A stretch of DNA of 64,000 bases, taken from contig MU858057.1 in assembly GCA_033297075.1 (NCBI GenBank), positions 62,001 through 126,000 on the forward strand, in the 5' to 3' direction. The DNA is from Rhypophila decipiens. Lineage: Eukaryota > Ascomycota > Sordariomycetes > Sordariales > Naviculisporaceae. Positions 21,791 to 32,949 of the stretch are shown piece by piece. The notes under the pieces were generated by a model, which was given only the letters and a program-made list of their open reading frames with translations, was not told where the DNA came from and searched no databases. A program made the translations under genes and the position numbers. The first letter of the stretch is position 1. Each line of letters begins with the position of its first letter.

Positions 21791-21870
21791 GCAACTTGAA
21801 GGTTAAATTTAAAAAAAAAACAAAGAAAAGTGTGCTGCGAATGATGCAGAATGAGTTTGTCTTTTCACTA

Positions 21871-22207
21871 GAGGATGACTGTTCGGACAGCCCATTTTGA
21901 CTTCCGGGACAGCTTTACCACCTATAACCCTAACCCTCGGTACATCCGCCTTGGATCTACAAGGTCAACTCCTATATTCCCAGCACCATACTTACCGACT
22001 TACCTTCTTCTCCCTATTACTAGCCTTCTATATAGTAATAAGCCTATAGGGATTTAAGGACTAATAGGTGGAAAAGGTTATATAGTAATTGCAGGGCCGA
22101 TTTATAGTAGAGGAAATTGACTTGGTATGGGTAGTTACCTGGAAAATCAATTTTGGAGGTACCCGCTGTCCCATAAGTCAAAATGGGCTGTCCGAACAGT
22201 CATCCTC
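21871..22207. mobile_element. MITE-like element, 337 bp, with 33-bp perfect terminal inverted repeats
   Basis: Bases 21871-21903 are the exact reverse complement of 22175-22207 (starting GAGGATGACTGTTCGGACAG). After two mismatches an 8-bp match (GGGACAGC) extends each arm to about 43 bp. The element is flanked by TTTCACTA (21863-21870) and TTTAACTA (22208-22215), an 8-bp target-site duplication with one mismatch, as made by hAT-type transposases. The interior has no coding capacity, is AT-rich and contains TATATAGTAA-like motifs, so it is non-autonomous. Confidence 0.88.
21925..21936 (-). repeat. Two telomere-like units inside the MITE-like element
   Basis: TAACCCTAACCC lies just inside the left arm. 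With only two units this may be chance. Confidence 0.4.
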
Positions 22208-22603
22208 TTTAACTAAGCCAAAATTTGGTCGATTACTGGTCGGAAGATGGGTTGGAAGATTGGCAGAGTGGCAGAGTGGAAGAAGAGAGAGATGACTTGT
22301 GGTATGCTTTATCTAGATAGATACGGGGCTCGTTGGTTGCTCACTTGACTCTCTTCTACTATTTTCCGTTCAGTATCTTTGAAAGAAACAAAGTTTGATT
22401 CACCGCGATAGTAGATGACCCAGGCCCGCCGTAATCAACTAGTTTGTCCAGAAGTGAATTGCCAATGCTTTCTCGTCCTTCCTCTCACAACTTCTCATTG
22501 ATTGCACTTGGCCTTGCCCCAGAACTGCGAGTGCCAAACCACCCCAGGGCCCACACAATACCACAGACCTCGCCCCCCCCCAGTCAATATGCCATCACAA
22601 ACC

Positions 22604-23106
22604 CTAAGTAGGACAGTTGATAATCCTAGCCGACCGGACGGGCGAAGCGAAGCCGCCTCCTGTGACGGGGAACGGCCCAATGCAGCTGCCGAGGTTGGGA
22701 TTGTTGACGGGGCCGACGCGGGACGGGACCCAGTTGGTGCAGTCCCTGTTATAAAAGAGCTCAATGAAGCAGCTGTCGCTGCCCCCGCCGGCGGCCTGAA
22801 TGCGGTTGTAGGGGGTGTTGAAGACGTGGCATCCTCCGTTGGTGCTGATTAAGGTGCCGCCGACGCCCGAGTTGCATGAGCTTTTGAGGAGGAATGTTCA
22901 GTGGGTGGATAACTTTTGTTTATGGTGTTGGGACTGGACTTTTTGGGGTGGCTTACTTGTCGCTGAATCCTGCGATATAGACACCCGCGGACACGATGGA
23001 CGCGAAGGGGGCGAGGAGGAGAGCCTGGGTTCTGTTAGCAACTGGGTCTCTTGATCGACCTGAGTTTTTTGAGCACAAGAGTGGTGCTTACCTTGTTGAA
23101 CATCAT
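22604..23106 (-). CDS. Small secreted cysteine-rich protein, 119 aa (effector-like)
   Basis: Exons are 23106-23092, 23024-22957 and 22880-22604. Introns of 67 and 76 nt have GTAAGC donors and a GCTAAC branch point in the first. The three exons join in one frame to a TAG. The product opens MMFNKALLLAPFASIVSAGV, a clear signal peptide cleaved after VSA. The mature part of about 100 residues has six Cys, is rich in Gly, Asn and Ser, and has no membrane segment or GPI tail, so it should be secreted with up to three disulfides. I recognise no family. Size, cysteines and position in a gene-poor, repeat-bearing stretch fit a fungal effector-like or apoplastic protein; that role is inference. The 15-nt first exon makes it easy for automatic annotation to miss. 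A TATA box lies 93 bases upstream. Confidence 0.82.
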
Positions 23107-23198
23107 CTTGGGCAAATCGAATGTGCTTTGATACTCTGAGAATGTGAAGTGAGTTGCTGTGTGAAAGAATGCTGGGCTGGGCTGGCGAGTAGCGTGGT

Positions 23199-23205
23199 CT
23201 TTATA
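23199..23205 (-). promoter_or_regulatory. TATA box of the 119-aa secreted-protein gene
   Basis: TATAAAG on the minus strand, 93 bases before the ATG at 23106; the leader between them is rich in CA and TC. Confidence 0.55.
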
Positions 23206-24279
23206 CTTGGTCGTCCGGCTCATAGCCTGCCTCGTTTATTGCTTTACTCCGTCGCCCCGGTCGATTCAAGATTACAAAGGTTTCCTGCTCTGTACATTTT
23301 ACCAAGTTCGGAGAGTTGCACAATTCTGTGTAACCGCCGCGATCTACAGAATGATTGCCACAAGCTTCACCGCTGTCCGTGTTATTCATCCTCGCCAAGA
23401 CCGTCTGGTTGCTGATATAATATCGGGACGCGCCATCAAGCCTTAGATTCCCCAGCTCTTTCCATAGAAACTGTAGCTGTAAATCTGACGCCTTACCCCA
23501 CAGTCGGCGGGTTATAAGACGGATGATGAGCACATTGTCAGCTCCGCGGTAGACTCTGTTGCGGAGAAAGCAGGTGAGCACTGAGAACGGGATGAGCATA
23601 CGACCTTGGCGCATTGAGCTCACTCAGTTACTATACATGTACTCACTGGATAAACGGAATGCCAAGAACATTAGGGATTCGCCTAGAGGCACATGGGACC
23701 TGCAAGTCAAAGTACTTGGGCCTGCCATGAAGGCGGTTGTCTGAACTGCCTGAAGTGAATGGTGTCCCAGAGGAGGCATGGTAATTGTTCCTGGAGTGGA
23801 GGAACAAGTTGTGAAAGAGATCAATGTACTTAAGAATCCAAGTAAACTACAAATGTAGACACTGGCATCGAGACCCAGCCAACGAGGGTATACATGACCA
23901 GTCCCACGGTTCAAAAGACAGGAGCTATTACTAACTAATACAGGGAATATCGAAACAGCCAAATACGAGAAAGCCAACCATACCTGCCCAACATACCCAA
24001 AAGACGCCGGCCGGAGCAAAGTCTCCTTGGCCTTACCCTTACTAACCCAGCTCAGACCCATCCAACCAGACCCAATCATAACTCCTACTCGATACACATT
24101 ACCAGCCATAATTACTACCCGTTCCACATCCATTACAAGACATTTCTTCCCCCTATCAAATACCAAATGAGCCTTCCTCCGACACACACACACACACACA
24201 CAAGTTCTCAACCCTCCTACAACATATCCATCCAAACAGCAAGGAAGCTTGAAGAAGAAGAAAAACATCAAAAGAAAAA
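23206..24279. other. Spacer with CA microsatellite
   Basis: No gene is seen. A pure (AC)n tract of about 20 bases lies near 24181-24201, in the probable 3' UTR of the minus-strand gene ending at 24280. The antisense ORF through it (Val/Cys repeats) is an artefact of the microsatellite. Confidence 0.5.
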
Positions 24280-25467
24280 TCACAAATAATCCGAATCCCT
24301 CCAGTTCTGTGACTGTCCACCACGATCCTCCTGCCTCCGAACCTCGTCCCGAAACACATTATTACTACTAGTACTCCCAGCAGGCCCTCCTCCACCTATG
24401 TTCGTCAACTTCCCTCCCACAAATCCCATCCTGGCCGGACGAACTCCCCCGCCGGCATTCATGTGCGTCGAGTGGACGATTTCAATTTCTTCTTGTCCCT
24501 TTGCCTTGGATTTCTTTGATCCAAACCCAAACCGGAACGCAGGAGGAGCAGTCTCAGTTCGTTGGTCGGCGGTACTTTTGCTTCCGTAGCCGCTGCCCGG
24601 GCCTGAACTCGGACGACCCGGTCCTAGCTTTTTCCAGAACCCAGGTTTGTTTTGGCCTCCTACAGTCTTGGGAGTCGATTGTTTCATCTCCAAGTCTTGC
24701 ATCTTTCCCCTACTAGTGCTATTCCGGTTTTTGTTATCGATGGAATGATTCCTCCACCGTCTAAAACAAAACCAAACCCCAATGATAAGCACCACCAACG
24801 CCCCCAGCCCAACGGGTAGCGCAATCGATAACGGGTTGGGCATGTCCATCCGATTATTATTATCCCGCGACGGCGACGCGCGAATGACAACCCGTGGCCC
24901 GGTGATTCGCGTAGCAACACTGGCAGATGGTGTTGTCAAACTCGACCCTGGGTCTACTATCTGGACGAGTTCTTCTTGAGTAGCGAGGAAAAGGCGGGCG
25001 CCTCGCGAGGTAGTCTCTCTCCCGCCGCTGGTGAGGAACGAGTTTAGGATCGTCCAGGTGAAGCTTCCCGAGAGTGGGTCGAGTGGTGCCGAGGTGAATC
25101 CGTCGCGCCCGCCAAAGGAGGAGTCGCTTGCTGTGCTGCCGAAGTCGGCTTGTATGAATACCACATTCGCACGGGAGGAGGAGGAGGAGCGGTTGAAGAA
25201 GCGGGGGTCCCAGGTTACTTTTTGTGTTAATGAGATGGTTAGTTGCTGGCGTTGTTCTGTTGACGTGACTTTGTAGAGATTCTGAGAGGGAAGGTGAAAG
25301 GAAATAAATAACTAACTTTCTAGCGTCCGCCCGACTTGGACTGCGGTATTCGTGCTCGGCGAGCAGAACGGCGCGTTGAGCCCATTGCGCCCATCGAGGT
25401 TGTCGCACATGAGGTCGCGGTTGTTATATAAAAAGTCCTGACTGGTGTTGGTGTAATCGGATAGCTG
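24280..25467 (-). CDS. Single-pass membrane protein with Ser/Thr ectodomain (5' end unresolved)
   Basis: Two exons are clear, 25467-25317 and 25217-24280, joined by a 99-nt intron (GTTAGT, AACTAAC, AAAAG) and giving 362 residues to the stop. The N-terminal part has a compact Cys-bearing region (QDFLYNNRDLMCDN, APFCSPS) and then LEITWDPRFF, a form seen in fungal cell-surface proteins. A Ser/Thr/Arg juxtamembrane stretch leads to one membrane span, about residues 160-182 of the called part (ALPVGLGALVVLIIGVWFCF). A Gly/Lys/Arg-rich cytoplasmic tail of about 180 residues follows. At least one exon is missing upstream: sequence ending WLWKPAC at about 25572 could join through a 104-nt intron, but no ATG with a signal peptide could be placed. 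It is likely a plasma-membrane protein; its function is unknown. Confidence 0.7.
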
Positions 25468-26764
25468 CTAGGTGTGTAAGAAGAAGATGCTTCGCAAGTT
25501 CGCTCGTTCTATGTCATGTCGCAAAGGGCGTGCTTCTAGTCTGTCCAAGAGTTGCCGTTATTGTCGGAGACACACGCTGGCTTCCAGAGCCAGTAGTCAA
25601 GCGAGAGGGGTATGAATCTGAGATATGAATCGATCGCCTGAACCCACAGGCTAGACTCGATCCAACCAGACAGACAATATGGTGAATAAATATCAACTTC
25701 AGAAAACTCAATTGTAAAGATGTGATATAAACACAACCAGGATCAAGGAGACAAGGAAGAAAGAGAGAGAGGCGAGATGGTTCACGCGCCTCGGAGATCA
25801 GTGGACATGATATACCCCTACCCAAGCCAAGGACAAGGGTTGTTTTCTTTCCTGGTCTTGCTCGGCATCATGTTTCTGGCAGGTCCCTTCTTCGTCCTAT
25901 GATCCCTACTTAGGGCTGGCCTTTCTCTGGTATGCACACCCTCCCAATTCAAAATCATAACGGGCTGCTGCTGCTGCCGAATATCAAGACACCAGACCAA
26001 ATAAGGGGCAAGTCTTGGCTGATTCTACTACCTTGGATCGATAAGTCGCACGGGCTAAAACTCAGGCCACTTTCAAGCCTTGGATCTGAGCAGGGTCCAG
26101 ATTAGTCTAGATTTCCTTAGCAAGTTAAGAATATTATGGGACTGCTCGGTTGGTACCGATCTGGGGGTGTGCTGCCCAGATGTGTGATCCCTATATTGAT
26201 TTATCCGTCATGGTGTTCCATGGGGTTACATCATTCACAAAGACTCGCCATAGCCACGGTAGATCGATCATGGCCTCTAGATCTTTGTACAGCAATGCAT
26301 TGACAATGACGCAGTGCCCGTCGAGGGAGAGCCCTATCGATAAATCCTGCACGGCCCCCCACAATCGGTTTGAGCGTTCAGGATACATGTAGGTGATCGC
26401 CAAGTTGTGAAACGGGCTTCCGATTTTGCCGTCAGTGTCACGGTGTGGTGTGTGTGCATTCCCATCCGTCTGTCACTTGATCGTGGGGAACCCCTGCAGG
26501 GCTGGCTCACTGCCGGATGGCATATGCCGTACCAGTCTACCATACACGCGAGAAAATCGAGGACTGGGCGATTCTATGTTGGAACAAATAGAATCGTCAA
26601 AGACCTAAAGCGAGAGGCCTCTCATGATAACTTGGAGCATATGGAAAGCAGTAGAAATTCAAACAAAAGAAAACGCCTGTTGCTAATAAAATCAAACTGC
26701 CAGCAGCCAGTGGTATATCCTTCAACAAAGTGAGCCTCATTGAGGAAAAAAAGAAACAACCGCC
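25468..26764. other. Unresolved 5' part of the membrane-protein gene, then spacer
   Basis: 25468-25740 probably holds one or more upstream exons of the minus-strand membrane-protein gene (an ORF containing LSLDYWLWKPACVSD). 25750-26764 shows no gene. It includes the 3' flank of the transcription factor gene ending at 26765. Confidence 0.45.
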
Positions 26765-28893
26765 CTACTCCAGCAACGAAAGATGACTCCTAGCCAAGTT
26801 GTTGAAGCTTTGCATCTTCCTGAGAGTATTCAAACACGACCGGAGAGCCGGCTCGTATTGGTCCTGGTGCTCACGTGCCGCTGCTGCTTCTCCCGCTGCC
26901 ACTCGGTCCTCTCCTCGTCCGTGGCCAATACCACCCTCCAACCCAGTCACCATTTCTGTTTCTCGTCCTGCATCTACCCCTGACCTTGCCCCTGCCCCTG
27001 TTACAGGAAACACAGGCCTGACTTCACTTGTCGTCTTGAGATTGTGATGCTGTGCAATTCCAAGACAGGATACTCCCAGAAGGAGGGCCGATGGCAAGAA
27101 GATGTGTGCCTGGAGGTGTGGAAAAGTCAGTAACGGGTCCAGAACTGTACAGCTCTCGACCATGCAGGAGGAATCGGCCGAGACGGCAATACCTTGAAGT
27201 ATCCTATCTGTTCATGGGCTCTCACAAGCCGCGTTATCTCTACGGCCGCATCGAGTGTCCTTCGCCTCGTCTCGCCCACCGCATTTCCGGGCTCTATTTG
27301 GCCATGTAAAGCACCGTCCAGTGATGTTTCCGCTGCAACGTTGCTCAGGTTGATCAGCGTGGCCTCTGCCATCATAAACGTGAAGAGTAGCATGGGGTCG
27401 CTTGTCAGGGGAGGCGATGCCACTGAATAATCGGCCATCATAAATCCCAGACGCCTGGCTAGCATTCCATCAAGCCATTCATGCCGAAGCCAGAAGTCGG
27501 CGGGCGGGCATCCGTATCTCCGCTCAGCCCTCGAGGCATGGCAGTGAGAGTTTGCTCGACTGCATAATGTGGTTATGACCACACTCTCGGCCAAAGTCGA
27601 CAGGAAGCTGTGGTCGGTCGAACCAATAACCTCTGACAAGAAACAGCCCGGGATTGGGTGGCCACTTTGAAATGCCATGTCGGGCGATGGAAGCCGAGTG
27701 CAAATCTAGAAGCAATGAAACAAACATCAGTCATACAATCCGTCATTCAAACTGACCAAGATACTGACTGCTTCCTCTGTGAGGGTCAATGGCAAGTTGT
27801 CCCTTCTGATGTTGATAAATCGGTCGAGGCAGTACGCAACCCAAAAGGTTCGCCGCCGTTCCTCGAGCAGGACCAAGTCGTCTCCTTGGGACATGCTATC
27901 AGGGCTGTCGACTACATGTAGGTTTGCGAGTTGGACGAGCCGGAAGGCCCGGCCAGCGCTGGTCCAGCCTCTTCGAAAGTTTGCTCTCGTAAACTCGTAG
28001 AACGTGACCAAAAGCCAGCTCTGAACATGTTCAATGGGCACCATCCCCATATCCTCCTCTTCACCGGCTTCGAGCGCTTCAAGCATCTGCTTGGTCTCCC
28101 GATACAAGAGGTCTCGGTAGTTGTCAAACTGCGAGGACAAGGCCATAGCAAGCGTCCACATTGCATACTGTAGACAGACTTGGTGATTTGGATGACCCGT
28201 CTCGACAATCAGGCGCGAGTGGGCAAAGTATCGAGATTGGTTGAAGATGGGGATATTGGGATGGACTCGGTCAAAGTAAAGCATGTCCCTAGGCGGATGA
28301 GTATCACTTCCGGAAACGTGGATCAAAGAGGGGATGACCTACAGGTCTGTTCGCATTAAATCATCAATGAGGACCCGATTTGAGGAAGATGGTGGCGAAG
28401 GAGGGAATCTGAAAAATGGAAGAGTCTCTGCAGGTTGTGGCGGTGTGATCGGTAGCTGGACATGAGTTCTGTTCTCCCATGCCCCTGGGGCGGCATCGTA
28501 TAGGGATGGGACTTGGGCAACGTTCTGCTCCAAAGCCGAGTCGATACCAAGGTGGCAACTGTCTGGATTGGAGGCATCGAGCCCACCATTGATCATCAAG
28601 TTCTCACCAAAGTCCACACTAAGACGCCGTTCCAACGCAACTATGCGACTCCTGAGTGCCTTGAGATCCCCCTTCTTCGGTCCCCGAGCTTGGCGGTTAG
28701 TGTTGACCTCGCAGGCAATGCCAGCCTCGGCGCATGTTCCACATTGGGGACGTTGTCTGTCGCCTGGTATGGACGTCAGCACTAGGTCGAGAGCTGAAAG
28801 GGAAAACTTACAACGCAGCTTCCGTTTACGACACTGCTCGCAAGCGCATCCTGGCTGCTGCCGTGACTGTGGTGACATGCTCGTTCCGACCAT
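26765..28893 (-). CDS. Zn(II)2Cys6 fungal transcription factor, 630 aa
   Basis: Five exons: 28893-28812, 28763-28343, 28288-27757, 27705-27193 and 27109-26765. Introns of 48, 54, 51 and 83 nt all have GT-AG ends, and all junctions keep the frame. The zinc cluster is perfect: Cys18-X2-Cys21-X6-Cys28-X6-Cys35-X2-Cys38-X6-Cys45, with a basic [11 protein letters not shown] first half. The first intron splits the codon of Cys28. A short coiled coil ([15 protein letters not shown]) follows for dimerisation. Residues from about 170 resemble the fungal-specific transcription factor domain ([38 protein letters not shown]). ATG 28893 is used; 28878 is also possible. It acts in the nucleus as a DNA-binding regulator. 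No biosynthetic genes lie beside it, so its targets cannot be guessed. Confidence 0.92.
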
Positions 28894-31414
28894 GACTGCC
28901 GCAGTTTCGATGTTGCTGACAGCAAACACATGCGTCTCCTTGCAGGTCTTGTGGGATTTGGTTGCAACAGCGATAAAGTATTAGTTCCGAGGGTGCAAAA
29001 GAGTGGAAATACTCAGAGGCTTCATCCGGGAGTGCGGGAAAAGAGGTCGATAACCAGCCAGAAACCCGAGGCGTATTGGGAAGGTGTCTAGCGCCCAATC
29101 TCGGAATAGCATCCACAACACCCGTTACTTCCAGGTTGATACCTGGGTAGGTAGGGCAAGACTGGGACGGATACCTGATTGTTGGATTGAGCGGCGGGAG
29201 GCACAAATCAGGGCACAACATGCATGATGCACCTCCGTAAGAGAGACATGCCAAACTGGACACAATGTGGTGGATACCTTTATGAATGGTCTCGTAGCCC
29301 TGTTAGGAGGCAGCTCGGATGCTTGGATATGGACGTCGTCTGCACTCGGTTCGTTTGTCGATCTTTCCGGCCTCCTCGCTGCCGATCTCCCACAAGCTTG
29401 CGCCTGCGCCAGGCGGTGTTCGTGGGGCTTGTCGTGACATGATAGCCCTGAATTGAATTCCGCCTCTGGTAACCTTTTGGCCAGTAAAACGACCGAACGG
29501 TTTGTTGTTTCTTTTTCCCAGCTCTTGTTGACTCTTGGGACCGCTGAGACCCTGGAAGTATTTCTCTCTTGGAGGCAACTGCCTGTGGCTTGAACGCCTT
29601 GTCTGTTAGCGGTAGATCATCCCGCAGGTCAACATCCTAGGGCGGATCTCGACGATTTGGTGTTCAAATGCCGAAAATGTCCATGTCGCGTGTAGATCCT
29701 TGCCTTGCTGTGCGGCCACTTCAGCTGGTCTTCCCGCCGAGGTTCCATGGCCACAGAGCATTGCCCTATTGGGAACATGGCGCTGGCCCAACAAACCCGA
29801 TATTGCATGGTACGTGATGGGGACTGACGATCAGCAACATCAAAACCTCATGGGCACATAAAAATTCGGGCAAGGTGAGGACCTCAACGGCCACTACCAA
29901 ACCCCTGGTCAGCTGCGGTGAGAGATTATATCGGAACATCAATTCTCGTAGGCCGCTCTGTGTGTCCTATATGTCATAGACACACCAGTGGCTGGGACGA
30001 CACCTCTCGTACGCTTCGGTGAGTTCAAAGGCCAAAATTCAACCCACAGGCGCTCAACATGCGGTATTGATCAACGAGTCTGTTCATCGTGACCCTGAGG
30101 TGGTCGGCGACCCGGTGCCGGTGCAGCTGTATGGATCGACCACCACATGTAACTCTTACCCACCATGGTGGACAAAGATGCTGATACCGGCTACACGCCT
30201 TGTCGTCCATCACAGGTGGCTCGCTTTTCCATGGAACGCAACCTCATGCGCTAGTAGGGGACCAGCCATGCAGAAACTTATTTTCAATCACAATCCCCCA
30301 TCCCAGAGAAGATGTCAGATGCTTGGGAGGACACATCTGTTGATCTGTTGGGTCGCATGGACCCGAAAACTGCTGCTTCTGGGAGTGATGAATGAACTCA
30401 AGTTACTCAACATGGGGCTCCTCAAAATTGAAAGAGCAAAGTACCCGCGGCGAATGAATTGCTGATAACCTCAAGCTGACTGAAGAATCAAAACGGGACC
30501 GTGATGAGCCACGATTTTTTATATCCTGGCGATGAACCAAAGATTCCAAGAGAAAGGAGTGGCTGAGTGGCACTTGTCATGGGAGTTGGAGATTGCTGAC
30601 CGGTAGACCTGATTCTTGTAAGTCTCGAGAGTGACGACTGATTCTGTGTCAGAACCCTTTTTCTGGAAGGCGTCGACTTACAGAGCCTCGGAACAATCAA
30701 GTGCCAAAAAGCGGAAGGAGCCGCTACTCGTGGACGGTGGAACCGAAACCAATGGATGTCTTAAGATTGCGATGAAACTCGGCGCCGAGGTGTCAATATC
30801 ATACTTGATAGCGGGTACCGTCGACACCAATCCAACGAACCTTCCTCTGAGACAATGCGTGCGCATGGTGTCCCAACATGGGAAATCGGAGCAATCGCAA
30901 TGGTCATCAATCGAACGAGTGAGCGAGTCTGGAAACAGTACCTGCCATAGCTAGCACAGAACAGTCCAGCACCGTACCCGGGCCAATGGTTAATTAGTAG
31001 TCTGGCAGTCTTTGAATGTCCTGGCAGGGGGCAGAACAGAATCGTGGACACTTCTTCCAGGTTCTAATTTCAAGGTTCCCATTGAAGCTAGTCTTAGCTG
31101 CAGCGTGGATGGGAATTATCAACATCTCATGTATGCCCAAAAACATGCATGTCTTCAGCCCATTGTCGCAGCTGAAACACTCGGATCTGGTATATAAATA
31201 CAGCCAGTCTTGCTGACTTCTTTGACGACTGCCAAGCAAAGAAGCCAACTCGGTCAAGGTATTCATTCAAGCCAGTTAGAGCATCCGTTCCGTAAGAAGC
31301 GTATTTTATTAGGTATTATCTAGTAATGAGGTAGGTCATTAGGTCCCTCTGCCAGCAAGCCGCAGCACCAGTTCACAAAGACACCCGTCAAGCCCGTCTC
31401 CATCCAGACCCATT
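28894..31414. other. Gene-free stretch, about 2.5 kb
   Basis: Contains the promoter of the transcription factor gene at its left end and otherwise no supportable gene. A strong TATATAAATA on the plus strand at 31191-31200 has no coding region downstream before the convergent secreted-protein gene. Confidence 0.5.
31191..31200 (+). promoter_or_regulatory. Orphan TATA-like core promoter
   Basis: TATATAAATA is followed by a leader-like sequence (ttctttgacgactgccaagc), but no ORF follows on the plus strand before the stop codon of the minus-strand gene at 31415. Confidence 0.3.
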
Positions 31415-32041
31415 CTAGTAACTCCAATCACACCCAAACGGTCCTGCCGGTTTCCCAACCCAGACAGTGAAATCACCGGGCCAGCCTTTGACAAGAATCA
31501 TGCCGTTCACATATGTGTGGATAATTGACCGTCTGCCACATACTTCCACGATCTCGTCCACGTACTCGGTAAGAAAACGACAGGGCATCCTGATTTTATG
31601 CCCAGACTCATTGCACCATCCGATCGCTCCCTTCCCTGCTTTACATCCGAGTGTCCGACAACCTTGAGGGCCGAGGTTGCAAACCTCCTCGGTGTTGGCA
31701 AGAACGTTCCTGAAAGGCTTGATGTCCGACACCGAGGCGTTAAAGTACCAGTCTGTGGGCGGTTTGTTGTGGAGAGGTAGCTTCTCTCCAATCAATTGTC
31801 CGTACGAATTATAGTGCAGGCAAAGAACAGTGCCCAAATTGGTCTCAATGGGATGGTACTCGGGGTAGTCGACGTTGGGTGCGCTGGTGTGCTCAGGGGC
31901 GTTCGGAAGAGCCTACCATGAGTCAGCAACAAGAGTGACCACCGAGAAAGAGGAAATGGGCATCAGGGCGGAAACACATACCAGTGTGAAAGCTGCCAGG
32001 ATTAGGGGCACACAGCCGAGAGATGTGCGAAGGTTGAACAT
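31415..32041 (-). CDS. Secreted cysteine-rich protein, 185 aa (effector-like)
   Basis: Exons are 32041-31982 and 31912-31415, with a phase-0 intron of 69 nt (GTATGT, GCTGAC, GTAG) that separates the signal peptide (MFNLRTSLGCVPLILAAFTL) from the mature protein. The mature part has eight Cys, no membrane segment and no recognised domain. It contains aromatic-rich stretches (LHYNSYG, TDWYFN, GWPGDFTVWVG) and ends FGCDWSY. The even Cys number fits four disulfides. The intron position makes the signal peptide a separate module. A TATA box and a leader of about 250 bases lie to the right, and that promoter/leader is shared with the decayed gene at 21030-21790. An effector or other host- or microbe-facing role is plausible from size, secretion and context, but not shown. 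Confidence 0.87.
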
Positions 32042-32949
32042 GGTGTTTCCGGCTGAGAACGGTTATCGTAGTGAAAGAGGTCGATCAGACGATGATGAAT
32101 TGCGGAAGAGCAGTGGTTAAAGAGGATCAATTAAAGTCGATCGAGAGGACGACGAATTGCGACAATGAGACAACGACCAAAAAAATTAATGAAAGATATG
32201 GATGCCGTGCAATGATGATGCAGAATGTGTCAAAGGCCAAAAGTTGGTCGATTGCTGGTCGGATGATGGGTTGAAAGAATGGAATAGTGGAAGAAGAGAG
32301 ACAAAAGGTTTCGGTATTTATACGGGGACGAGGCGGAGGCTCGAGGTGTGAGAGATCAGGAGACGAGGCAGGTGCGAGAGCCTGGATCGGGGGCAGACGA
32401 TGACGACAGTTGATAATATATGGCCAGAGCAGTTGCACTTCTCTTGCTCCTTCCCTGCCATTCTCGCAAATGCCATGGGCATGTGATTCGTGAGATAAAA
32501 CCAGGCCAGTGGCCCCAGTCCTTGCCTTGACAGATATTCAGACAAGGAAGGTTCTTCGAGGACACCTTCCCTAGCTACTTGACCGGTGCCTGTATACGAG
32601 AGTAGTGGTGCCTGTTTATTAAGCCCCTTTCTCCGTCGAATCTCCGAACCAAACAAACAAACCGAGGTACACACGTCAATTTGGATTTCTTCCCACTTTG
32701 TGCTCTACTTTCGAATCAGGTTGAGCCACCGACACCCCAACTCCCACCTGGAGCAGATGGCTACCGTACCCTGACCGTGATTATCAGGGAAATAACATCG
32801 AAAAAAGAATGCTTGATGAGGTAACTAGAAGATATCATCAGACGTGTCCAGCAAGGACTGAATCATCACAGCATTCCTCACCACTGCCATTGTTCGGGGA
32901 GGTCTTGTCCACTGGCACAGGACGACTGGATCCTGTGCAAGAAAAGCCC
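32042..32949. other. Leader and promoter of the 185-aa secreted-protein gene, then spacer
   Basis: 32042-32328 is the long 5' leader and core promoter of the minus-strand gene. 32330-32949 shows no gene; its right end is the 3' flank of the rhodanese-like gene. Confidence 0.55.
32205..32328 (-). promoter_or_regulatory. Intact copy of the shared promoter/leader module with TATA box
   Basis: The minus strand has CCGTATAAATACC at 32325-32313 and then a pyrimidine-rich leader (tctctcttcttccac). The segment down to about 32205 matches the split copy around the MITE-like element at 21836-22328, at roughly 80% identity by eye. Confidence 0.7.

Larger units (their letters stand above)
21836..22328 (-). 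promoter_or_regulatory. Promoter/5' leader segment of the decayed gene, split by a transposon
   Basis: The stretches 21836-21862 and about 22216-22328 together match the leader and core promoter of the secreted-protein gene at 31415-32041 (about 32205-32328). Shared pieces include gatgcagaatg, ttggtcgatt, ctggtcgga, gatgggttg, agtggaagaagagaga and atacgggg. The inverted-repeat element at 21871-22207 lies between the two halves. The TATA box of the other copy (TATAAATA) is not preserved here. Confidence 0.7.
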
